From: Actinomycetes bacterium
Lineage (GTDB): Bacteria > Actinomycetota > Acidimicrobiia > Acidimicrobiales > Microtrichaceae
Assembly (NCBI GenBank): GCA_023434535.1
Contig: JAEYSR010000111.1
Span: forward strand, 1 to 7,227
Direction: 5' to 3'
DNA length: 7,227 nucleotides
This document shows positions 1-5,279 of this stretch, one piece after another. Each line of letters begins with the position of its first letter. Position 1 is the stretch's first letter. The position numbers were made by a program, and so were the translations under genes. The notes below the pieces were generated by a model. That model ran no database searches, had not been told where the DNA came from, and saw only the letters and a program-made list of their open reading frames with translations.

Positions 1-30
1 GAACCAGAACCAGAACCAGGACCAGAACCA
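1..30. repeat. Hexanucleotide tandem repeat (GAACCA), five units
   Basis: Five head-to-tail GAACCA units run from the first base of the window. The fourth unit reads GGACCA, a single substitution. The array may extend beyond the left edge, so its full length is unknown. In plus-strand frame 1 it encodes alternating Glu-Pro. On the minus strand, one frame reads alternating Leu-Val. The unit is a multiple of three, so copy-number changes would keep a reading frame, which fits a repeat inside a coding region. Confidence 0.85.
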
Positions 31-54
31 AGGGTCCTGAGGTCGGCCGGCTGA
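1..54 (+). CDS. Possible 3' end of an upstream gene with a Glu-Pro repeat tail (partial)
   Basis: Plus-strand frame 1 is open from the window edge to a TGA at 52-54. It reads as a Glu-Pro repeat (EPEPEPGPEP) followed by RVLRSAG and stop. Low-complexity EP tails are common at the ends of bacterial surface, wall-spanning or TonB-like proteins, so this could be the C-terminus of a gene lying mostly outside the window. It would converge on the esterase that ends at 98. Only 17 codons are visible and there is no domain to recognise. The other two plus frames are a short Asn-Gln version stopping at 38-40 and an open Thr-Arg version, so the frame choice rests only on plausibility. Confidence 0.25.
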   Translation, partial: EPEPEPGPEPRVLRSAG

Positions 55-97
55 ACGGAGGGCTCGCGGGACGGCCTCGTCGCGATCCGCGGCGCGG

Positions 98-1201
98 TCA
101 GTCCAGCGCCCGTCGCTGCGCGCTCAGGAACTCCCAGATGCGCTCGCTGGCGAGCAGGTCCATGTTCGTCGGACCCACGATCGACGCGATGCCCTTGCTG
201 AACTCGCTGCCCGGCCACGAGTGGCCGCCACCCTCGACCACGTAGAACTCGACCGGTGCGTCGGGCGGGCAGTCGTAGGAGCGCAGGACCACGTCCGGCA
301 CGGGCTCCGAGTCGACGGGCGTGGGAGAGCACCCGTCGTGCTCGGCCCAGCGCCGCACCGCCTCGGGATGACCGGGGCCGTCGATGTCGGCCGGCGGCAG
401 GCTGACGGAGGAGGCATCGGCCGATCCGTCGAGCACACCGCCCAGGTCGCCGATCCCGCCGTTGAAGCGGACGATCGGATCGGCCGTGCCGTGGATCGCC
501 AGGACCGGCATCGGTCGGTCGGGATCGCAGCCGTCCTGGTACAGGACGCCGGCGACCGGTGCGATGGCCGCGATGCGGTCGGCCCGGGCGCAGGCGAGCG
601 CCGAGGTGAACATCGCTCCCATGGAGAGACCCGTCGAGTACACCCGGGTCAGGTCGAGGCAGAGGACGGACCCGAGCTCGTCGATGAGCCGGTCGACGAA
701 GCGCAGGTCGGGGTTGTCCTCCGGCGTGGCCTCCCAGCGCACCGGCGAGCCGGTGCCGTTCGGCTGGGCCAGAACGAACCCCTCCCGTTGGGCGATGGCG
801 CCGAAGCCGCTCATCAGGGAGTGGATCTCGGCGCCTTCGGCCAGCCCGTGGAAGTCCAGGAGGAGGGGCATCGGGTCGTTGCCGGTGCCGGCCGGAGGGG
901 TGGTGAGCAGGTACCAGCGCTCGACGCCCTCGACGTCGAGCGTCCGTCGCTCGTCCGTCACGCCCGCGTTCGTCACGCCGGCGTTCGATCCGCTCGCGTT
1001 CGACGCGGCAGCGGCGCACCCCGCGGACGGAACCGGCTCGATCCGGTCCGGGGCGCTGGTCCCGGATCCGGAGGTCGTCGAGGTCGTGGAGGTGCCCGAC
1101 GACGCCGAGTCGTCGCCGCTGCACGCGGCGACGAGCGCCAGCGCGGCGAGGACGGCGACGGCGGCCAGGAGCCGTCGTGGGGAGCGGTGGGGGGCGGTCA
1201 C
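98..1201 (-). CDS. Secreted lipoprotein alpha/beta-hydrolase, PHB depolymerase / LpqC-like esterase
   Basis: This 367-residue alpha/beta-hydrolase is probably anchored to the outer face of the membrane, where it would cleave ester bonds in polyhydroxyalkanoate oligomers or similar acyl esters. Residues 1-27 form a lipoprotein signal: Arg-rich start, hydrophobic Leu/Ala stretch, then lipobox VAAC with Cys27. A Ser/Thr/Gly-rich linker follows to about residue 85 and contains two NAGVT units. The catalytic residues visible are nucleophile Ser193 in GLSMG, Asp241 in HGTADP and His327 in GGGHSWPG. FHG at 117-119 probably supplies the oxyanion hole. The protein has a single lysine (residue 336). 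The chosen start is GTG at 1199-1201, which sits directly before the signal peptide and six bases after a TACCGT -10-like box. A GTG at 1247-1249 would add 16 non-signal-like residues. The fold and triad are clear, but the substrate is not; feruloyl or other ester hydrolysis is possible. Confidence 0.85.
   Translation of the reverse strand: MTAPHRSPRRLLAAVAVLAALALVAACSGDDSASSGTSTTSTTSGSGTSAPDRIEPVPSAGCAAAASNASGSNAGVTNAGVTDERRTLDVEGVERWYLLTTPPAGTGNDPMPLLLDFHGLAEGAEIHSLMSGFGAIAQREGFVLAQPNGTGSPVRWEATPEDNPDLRFVDRLIDELGSVLCLDLTRVYSTGLSMGAMFTSALACARADRIAAIAPVAGVLYQDGCDPDRPMPVLAIHGTADPIVRFNGGIGDLGGVLDGSADASSVSLPPADIDGPGHPEAVRRWAEHDGCSPTPVDSEPVPDVVLRSYDCPPDAPVEFYVVEGGGHSWPGSEFSKGIASIVGPTNMDLLASERIWEFLSAQRRALD
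956..985 (-). repeat. 15-bp duplicated unit encoding NAGVT-NAGVT in the esterase linker
   Basis: Two adjacent 15-bp units encode Asn-Ala-Gly-Val-Thr twice (residues 73-82), differing at one wobble base in the Ala codon. They lie in the low-complexity linker between the lipidated N-terminus and the hydrolase domain, where in-frame expansion should be tolerated. Confidence 0.7.
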
Positions 1202-1213
1202 GCCGGGACGGTA
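1202..1213 (-). promoter_or_regulatory. Putative leaderless promoter -10 box of the esterase
   Basis: On the minus strand TACCGT (1213-1208) is followed by six bases and then the GTG start at 1201. This matches the TANNNT -10 consensus at the distance that would put transcription start on the first base of the start codon. No Shine-Dalgarno sequence is present before the GTG. No clear -35 hexamer is seen, which is usual for actinobacterial housekeeping promoters. Confidence 0.45.
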
Positions 1214-1296
1214 CCCGTTCGCCGGAGCAGCGCAGAAGCACCCTGGCACCGCCCTCGTCGGGTCCCCGGTCCTCGTGGTGACGGTGGAGCGGTCGG

Positions 1297-1308
1297 TAGC
1301 ATCCGGCC
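1297..1308 (+). promoter_or_regulatory. Putative leaderless promoter -10 box of the acyl-CoA mutase operon
   Basis: TAGCAT at 1297-1302 is followed by six bases and the ATG at 1309. Its TAG is also the in-frame stop that blocks any upstream extension of the gene. No Shine-Dalgarno sequence lies in the preceding 15 bases; a GGAG at 1287-1290 falls about 18 bases before the ATG, too far for ribosome binding. The geometry predicts a transcript beginning at the ATG. Confidence 0.5.
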
Positions 1309-2988
1309 ATGAGCTCGACGGCGGGGGACGACCAGGATCGTGACCGGGGGGAGGCCTGGCGGGCGTGGCAGGAGGCCTACCGGTCGAGCCCGCGGCGCGA
1401 GGTGGAGGCCACGACCATGTCGGGTCTGCCGGTCGAGCCGGTGTACGCGCCCGACGAGGCCGAGCTCGGCGACCTGCCCGGCCAGTACCCGTACACCCGC
1501 GGGCCGTACGCCTCGATGTACCGGTCGAAGGTCTGGACCATGCGGATGTTCGCCGGGTTCGGCACCGCGGTGGACACCAACGAGCGCTTCCGCGACATCC
1601 TCGCCCACGGCGGCGACGGCCTGTCGGTGGCGTTCGACCTCCCCACCCTCATGGGTCGTGACTCCGACGATCCCATGTGCCTGGGCGAGGTGGGTCGGTG
1701 CGGAGTGGCGGTCGACTCGCTCGACGACGTGGACGACCTGTTCCGCGGCATCGACCTCGGCGCGATCACCACGTCGATGACGATCAACTCGCCGGCGGCA
1801 CCGATCTTCGCCATGTTCATCGCCGCCGCCGAGGGAGCGGGGACCCCGAGGTCCCGGCTGGGCGGCACGCTCCAGAACGACATCCTCAAGGAGTTCCAGG
1901 CCCAGAAGGAGTTCCTGTTCCCGCCCCGCCCCTCCATGCGGCTCGTCGACGACACCGTGCGCTTCTGCGCCGCCGAGATGCCCCGGTGGCACCCCATCTC
2001 GGTGTCCGGCTACCACATCCGCGAGGCGGGCTCGACCGCCGCCCAGGAGCTGGCGTTCACCCTGGGCAACGGCTTCGCCTACGTGGAGCAGGGCATCGCC
2101 GCCGGCCTGGACGTCGACGACTTCGCGCCGCGCCTCAGCTTCTTCTTCAACGCCCACATCGACTTCTTCGAGGAGATCGCCAAGTACCGCGCCGCCCGGC
2201 GCATCTGGGCCCGTTGGATGCGGGAGCGCTACGGCGCGACGGCGGAGCGGTCGCTCCAGCTCCGCTTCCACACCCAGACCGCGGGCGTGTCGCTGACGGC
2301 CCAGCAGCCCGAGGTGAACATCGTGCGCACGGCGATCGAGGCGCTGGCCGGGGTCCTCGGCGGCACCCAGAGCCTGCACACGAACTCGATGGACGAGACC
2401 CTCGCCCTGCCGACCGAGAAGGCCGCACGCATCGCCCTGCGGACCCAGCAGGTGATCGCGCTGGAGTCCCGTGTCGCCAACGTCGCCGACCCCCTCGGCG
2501 GCTCGTGGTTCGTCGAGGCGCTGACCGACGAGATCGAGGCGGCTGCCCTGGAGCTGCTCGCCCACGTCGACGAGCTGGGCGGCGGCTCGATGCTCGAGGG
2601 AGCCGTCGTCGGGATCGAGGACGGGTGGTTCCAGGCCGAGATCGCGGACTCCGCCTACGACCTGGAGCGACGGACGAACGACGGCCGCTACCGAGTCGTC
2701 GGGGTGACCGACCACCTGGAGGGAAACGACGAGCCGCCCCCGGAGATCCTCTACATCGACCCGGTGGTCGAGGACCTCCAGCGCAAGCGGGTGGCGCAGG
2801 TGCGTGCCGAGCGCTCCGCCGCGGCCGTCGACGAGGTGCTCGGCCGGTTGCGTGGCGAGGCCGCGGACCCGTCGACCAACCTCATGCCGACCCTGATCGA
2901 CGCCGCCCGGGCCCGGGCCACGCTCGGCGAGGTCATGGGTGTGCTCGGCGACGTGTTCGGCTGGTGGCACGAGACCCCGGCGATCTGA
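1309..2988 (+). CDS. icmA: Coenzyme B12-dependent acyl-CoA mutase large subunit, isobutyryl-CoA mutase type
   Basis: This 559-residue substrate-binding TIM-barrel subunit would interconvert isobutyryl-CoA and n-butyryl-CoA by radical rearrangement with adenosylcobalamin. Family motifs run colinearly with methylmalonyl-CoA mutase: RGPYASMY (64-71), GLSVAFDLPT (104-113), GTLQNDILKEF (186-196), SGYH (233-236), FAPRLSFFF (272-280), SLTAQ (328-332) and TQSLHTNS (353-360). Aligned by eye to Propionibacterium MutB, Tyr89 is replaced by Phe81 and Arg207 by Gln199. Those two residues hold the methylmalonyl carboxylate, and the Phe/Gln pair is the known isobutyryl-CoA mutase signature (Phe80/Gln198 in Streptomyces). 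Ala109 stands where 2-hydroxyisobutyryl-CoA mutase has Asp117. The protein ends without a B12 domain, as IcmA does, and its length matches IcmA. The small subunit follows after 11 bases. Residues 1-30 are a charged, probably disordered extension. No MeaB/MeaI-type G-protein chaperone is in the window. A related aliphatic acyl-CoA mutase, such as a pivalyl-type enzyme, remains possible. Confidence 0.88.
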   Translation: MSSTAGDDQDRDRGEAWRAWQEAYRSSPRREVEATTMSGLPVEPVYAPDEAELGDLPGQYPYTRGPYASMYRSKVWTMRMFAGFGTAVDTNERFRDILAHGGDGLSVAFDLPTLMGRDSDDPMCLGEVGRCGVAVDSLDDVDDLFRGIDLGAITTSMTINSPAAPIFAMFIAAAEGAGTPRSRLGGTLQNDILKEFQAQKEFLFPPRPSMRLVDDTVRFCAAEMPRWHPISVSGYHIREAGSTAAQELAFTLGNGFAYVEQGIAAGLDVDDFAPRLSFFFNAHIDFFEEIAKYRAARRIWARWMRERYGATAERSLQLRFHTQTAGVSLTAQQPEVNIVRTAIEALAGVLGGTQSLHTNSMDETLALPTEKAARIALRTQQVIALESRVANVADPLGGSWFVEALTDEIEAAALELLAHVDELGGGSMLEGAVVGIEDGWFQAEIADSAYDLERRTNDGRYRVVGVTDHLEGNDEPPPEILYIDPVVEDLQRKRVAQVRAERSAAAVDEVLGRLRGEAADPSTNLMPTLIDAARARATLGEVMGVLGDVFGWWHETPAI

Positions 2989-2999
2989 CGGGAGCGACG

Positions 3000-3416
3000 A
3001 TGTTGCCGATGCAGGAGAGCCGAGGGCGTGTGCTCGTGGCCAAGCTGGGCCTCGACGGCCACGACCGGGGCGTGAAGGTCGTCGCCCGGCTCCTCCGTGA
3101 CGCCGGGTTCGAGGTGATCTACGCCGGGTTGCGCCAGACCCCCGACATGGTCGTGGCCGCAGCACGCGACGAGGACGTCGACGCCGTCGGCCTCTCCATG
3201 CTGTCGGGCGCCCACCTGGCGCTCGCTCCGCCGGTGGTGGCCGGGTTGCGGGCCGCGGGCCTGAGCACGCCCGTGGTGGTGGGCGGGATCGTGCCCGAGC
3301 AGGACCTGGCTGCGCTCAGGGACGCCGGGGTCGCCGAGGTCGTGGGCCCGGGAGCGAGCGCGGACGATGTCGTCGCCGCCATGGGCCGGGCGATCGCCAG
3401 CGCGGCCGACGGCTGA
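3000..3416 (+). CDS. icmB: Cobalamin-binding small subunit of the acyl-CoA mutase
   Basis: This 138-residue protein is a stand-alone B12-binding Rossmann-like domain that supplies adenosylcobalamin to the large subunit. The base-off/His-on signature is complete: Asp19-x-His21-x-x-Gly24 in GLDGHDRG, with His21 as the predicted lower cobalt ligand, then Ser66-x-Leu68, and Gly95-Gly96 in VVVGGIVPEQD. The length matches IcmB and HcmB (about 136 residues). The start is ATG at 3000, 11 bases after the stop of the large subunit, with GGGAG (2990-2994) as ribosome binding site five bases upstream. A second ATG at 3009 is less well spaced. The two genes are almost certainly co-transcribed and the proteins should form a heterotetramer. 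The small subunit alone cannot separate isobutyryl- from methylmalonyl-type enzymes; its assignment rests on its partner. Confidence 0.9.
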   Translation: MLPMQESRGRVLVAKLGLDGHDRGVKVVARLLRDAGFEVIYAGLRQTPDMVVAAARDEDVDAVGLSMLSGAHLALAPPVVAGLRAAGLSTPVVVGGIVPEQDLAALRDAGVAEVVGPGASADDVVAAMGRAIASAADG

Positions 3417-3458
3417 GGGCACCGCCCCCAGCCGCCGACGCACTGGAGCGTCCTCAGC
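3412..3458. terminator. Possible bidirectional terminator between convergent icmB and protease genes
   Basis: The 37-bp gap between the two convergent stop codons is flanked by a perfect 7-bp inverted repeat, GCTGAGG (3412-3418) and CCTCAGC (3452-3458), which includes both TGA stops. Inside lies GACGC (3437-3441), six bases, then GCGTC (3448-3452). There is no T-tract on either strand, and the outer loop is long. Because both arms contain a TGA stop, three of the seven pairs come for free. The call is weak. Confidence 0.25.
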
Positions 3459-5070
3459 GGTCCTTGCAGGCGTCCTTGGTGGCGCAGTCGGTCGCCGTGA
3501 ACTTCCACGCCACGGGGACGGCGTCGTAGTTGGTGACGGCGAACCGGTAGGTGCCGGCCGTCTCGGCGGTGTAGCGCTCCTGCACGTCGTAGCCGAACAG
3601 CCCGACGTCGGAGTCCTCGAACACCTCGAGCCCGCGCACGTCCGGGGCCATCAGCCCGACCGCGTCCAGGACCTGCCCGGGGGCGAAGACCGTGACGCTC
3701 ATGTCGCCCTGCGGCGAGCGGGCCCACAGCTCCACCTCCTGGCCGGCCTCGAGGTCCACCGTCAGGTCGGTGCCGGCGTCGTACCCGCTCAGGATCCCGT
3801 CGACGGTCTTGCCGAGCTCGATCGGCAGCGTCTCGATGGGACGCGACAGGGGCCACATCGGCTGGTCCGACGTCCAGGGCACCTCGACCTGGGCGGCGGT
3901 GGTCGGTGCGGTGATCGTGACCTCGGCTCCCTGGCCGGCCTCGAGCTCGATCGCGAAGGTGCCGGGAGAGGTCTCCCTGGTGGCCATCTCCGGGTCGAGG
4001 GAGCCGAACGCCTGCTCGACCTGGGCGAGGGCCTGGGCCGGATCGATCTTCATCGCCGCGGCGGAGTCGTTGGCGATCTGCGTGGCGAGTCGGCGCGACG
4101 ACGCGCTCGACGCCAGGGGCTCGCCGGTCTCCTGGTCGATCACGTCGACCGCCACGTCGCCGCTCGCGGCGGGGACCGACAGCTGCCAGGTGCGGGCGTC
4201 CTCGGCCGGGGGGAGGAAGAGCGAGGCGCCGTCGGCGATGTTGCTGATCACCGCGGTGCCGGATGTCTCTCCGCCCTCGGGCTCCTTGCCGTCGACCTCG
4301 GCCTCGGCCGGGACGGTGAGCAGGTCGTCGCCGTCGCCCGAGGCGATGCGTTCCGCTGCGTCGCTGACGTCCGCTCCGACCAGGGCCAGGCCGAAGTCGC
4401 CGTCGGACAGCCCGGTGATCCCGATCACGGCGCCGTTCTCGTCGAACAGCGGGCCGCCGGACTGGCCGGAGGCGACCGTGGCATCGGTCTGGATGTAGGT
4501 CTGGTCGAAGTCCTCGACCTTGCGGATGCGGCTCACGATGCCGGACGCCACGGTGAGCTCTCGGTCGTCCTCGGGGTTCTCGCCCGGGTAGCCGACGACG
4601 AAGACGTCGTCGCCCTTCTCCACGTCGGTTCCGCTCGCGATCGGCAACGGCGCCAGATCGTCGTCGGACAGCGGGCCGAGCAGGGCCACGTCGGCCGCGA
4701 CGTCGACGCCGACGACGGGGAGCGTCTCGGTGTCGCCGTCACCGATGGTGACCTCGGCGGTGCGGAACGGGTCGACGACGTGCACGTTGGTGAGCACGTA
4801 GTTCTTTCCGGCCACGGCCGTCACGACACCGGTGCCGGTGCCCCAGTCGTTCTCGACGAAGGCGATCGACGTGTCGCCGCAGCGCAGGAGCGCCTTGGCC
4901 GGCTTGGTCGTGCCCTCGGGGGCGCACGTCGAGTCCTGCACGTCGAGCGCACCTGACTCCTTCTCGGCGCCACCGCCGTCCGTACAGCCGATCGCGACCG
5001 CCGTCACCACCACGGCGAGGGCCGCGATGCCCATCCGGCGCCACGCGCCGGAGCCAGAGCTCTTCACCAT
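3454..5070 (-). CDS. Trypsin-like (HtrA-type) serine protease lipoprotein with C-terminal beta-sandwich region
   Basis: This 538-residue exported protease has a signal segment at 13-28 ending at Cys29 (AIGC). That lipobox is imperfect because Ala rather than Leu/Val/Ile sits at -3. The chymotrypsin-fold domain spans roughly 55-245. Its triad is visible: His97 in TNVHVV, Asp127 in DVAADVALL and Ser204 in GQSGGPL. It has no PDZ domain, unlike typical HtrA/DegP. The second half (about 270-538) is acidic and probably two beta-rich modules. The last (about 417-528) resembles a PPC (pre-peptidase C-terminal) domain: a GxLxxYDAGTD-type strand, LEAGQEVEL, and a late AGTYRFAV. Cys49/Cys64 and Cys529/Cys535 are placed for disulfides. 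The ATG at 5068-5070 was chosen because GGGAGAGGA (5077-5085) lies six bases upstream and the signal follows at once; longer starts to 5211 would bury the signal. A role in envelope protein quality control or processing is inference. Confidence 0.86.
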   Translation of the reverse strand: MVKSSGSGAWRRMGIAALAVVVTAVAIGCTDGGGAEKESGALDVQDSTCAPEGTTKPAKALLRCGDTSIAFVENDWGTGTGVVTAVAGKNYVLTNVHVVDPFRTAEVTIGDGDTETLPVVGVDVAADVALLGPLSDDDLAPLPIASGTDVEKGDDVFVVGYPGENPEDDRELTVASGIVSRIRKVEDFDQTYIQTDATVASGQSGGPLFDENGAVIGITGLSDGDFGLALVGADVSDAAERIASGDGDDLLTVPAEAEVDGKEPEGGETSGTAVISNIADGASLFLPPAEDARTWQLSVPAASGDVAVDVIDQETGEPLASSASSRRLATQIANDSAAAMKIDPAQALAQVEQAFGSLDPEMATRETSPGTFAIELEAGQGAEVTITAPTTAAQVEVPWTSDQPMWPLSRPIETLPIELGKTVDGILSGYDAGTDLTVDLEAGQEVELWARSPQGDMSVTVFAPGQVLDAVGLMAPDVRGLEVFEDSDVGLFGYDVQERYTAETAGTYRFAVTNYDAVPVAWKFTATDCATKDACKDR

Positions 5071-5076
5071 CTGTCG

Positions 5077-5085
5077 TCCTCTCCC
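5077..5085 (-). promoter_or_regulatory. Shine-Dalgarno sequence of the serine protease
   Basis: GGGAGAGGA on the minus strand lies six bases before the ATG at 5070. It fixes the start codon at 5070 rather than the longer open frame to 5211. It also contrasts with the glycosyltransferase, SRAP, esterase and mutase genes, which lack such a site. Confidence 0.75.
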
Positions 5086-5137
5086 GATTCCCGCCGGGCC
5101 AACGGGCCGCAGCTGCCGGGCACCCGCCGGCTCATCC

Positions 5138-5143
5138 ACGATA
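5138..5143 (-). promoter_or_regulatory. Candidate -10 box of the serine protease promoter
   Basis: TATCGT on the minus strand fits TANNNT. It would give a transcript start near 5131 and a leader of about 60 bases that includes the Shine-Dalgarno site. No TTGACA-like -35 lies at the usual 17-18 base distance; that position is occupied by the inverted repeat at 5152-5169. Confidence 0.35.
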
Positions 5144-5151
5144 CGGAGGTG

Positions 5152-5169
5152 TGCGCCGGAATCGGCGCA
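5152..5169. promoter_or_regulatory. Perfect 7-bp inverted repeat over the protease -35 region (operator or terminator)
   Basis: TGCGCCG (5152-5158), four bases GAAT, then CGGCGCA (5163-5169) form a perfect palindrome with a 4-base centre; a G-T wobble at 5151/5170 can extend it. Relative to the candidate TATCGT box it spans about -21 to -38, where a regulator could bind. As RNA it could equally be a stem-loop terminating the glycosyltransferase transcript, although no T-tract follows. Between this element and the protease start I see nothing besides the -10 and Shine-Dalgarno sites. Confidence 0.4.
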
Positions 5170-5232
5170 TGCGGACGCTCCGGACGATGTGACTGTTGGC
5201 GGTCGTCGCACGCTGCCGGCGAGGCGAGCGGT

Positions 5233-5247
5233 GGCGCCGCCGGCGCC
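5233..5247 (-). terminator. GC-rich hairpin downstream of the glycosyltransferase gene
   Basis: On the minus strand GGCGCC, loop GGC, GGCGCC follows the glycosyltransferase stop by about 30 bases. A shorter version (5-bp stem) occurs one repeat unit earlier at 5257-5269. A further 6-bp hairpin, CTGGCG-N4-CGCCAG (5283-5298), lies in the last codons. The cluster could act as a compound stem-loop terminator without a U-tract, as proposed for many high-GC actinobacterial genes. In such GC-rich sequence some pairing is expected by chance. Confidence 0.35.
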
Positions 5248-5279
5248 GACGCCTCAGCGCCGCCGGCGCCGACGCCTCA
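5234..5279. repeat. Perfect 23-bp tandem duplication covering the glycosyltransferase stop codon
   Basis: Two identical adjacent 23-bp units (5234-5256 and 5257-5279) each begin GCGCCGCCGG and end GACGCCTCA; the next four bases (5280-5283) start a third unit as GCGC. The right-hand unit ends on the TCA at 5277-5279, which is the TGA stop of the minus-strand glycosyltransferase. The duplication therefore lies in its 3' untranslated sequence and repeats the stop-codon context. Each unit includes a self-complementary GGCGCC. Confidence 0.9.

Noticed and set aside
1..30. CRISPR-like or phase-variation promoter repeat
   Set aside because: Units are only six bases with no spacers, so it is not CRISPR. 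No promoter or gene start follows it in the window, so phase variation of a promoter is unsupported.
87..97. Small hairpin (CCGC-GCC-GCGG on the minus strand) just after the esterase stop codon as a terminator
   Set aside because: The stem is only 4 bp with no T-tract, which is expected often by chance at this GC content.
1309..2988. Methylmalonyl-CoA mutase assignment
   Set aside because: The carboxylate-binding Tyr and Arg are replaced by Phe81 and Gln199, so methylmalonyl-CoA is unlikely to be the main substrate.
1677..2999. Plus-strand frame running into the small-subunit gene, suggesting a 579-residue protein
   Set aside because: Only the part from the ATG at 3000 is real. Upstream of it the frame overlaps the mutase large subunit and is Arg/Pro/Gly noise.
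1198..3165. Long minus-strand open frame (655 codons) opposite the mutase gene
   Set aside because: It is the antisense shadow of a high-GC gene, rich in Arg/Gly/His/Pro with no domain or signal. The plus strand carries an unmistakable acyl-CoA mutase.
3367..4956. Long plus-strand open frame (529 codons) opposite the protease gene
   Set aside because: Composition is typical of an antisense shadow (Gly, Arg, Val, His rich) with no recognisable motif. The minus strand shows a full catalytic triad and lipoprotein signal.
5145..5185. Plus-strand GGAGGT followed by short ATG/GTG open frames
   Set aside because: The Shine-Dalgarno match lies in the minus-strand promoter region of the protease. 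The following frames are very short or continue as an antisense shadow of the glycosyltransferase.
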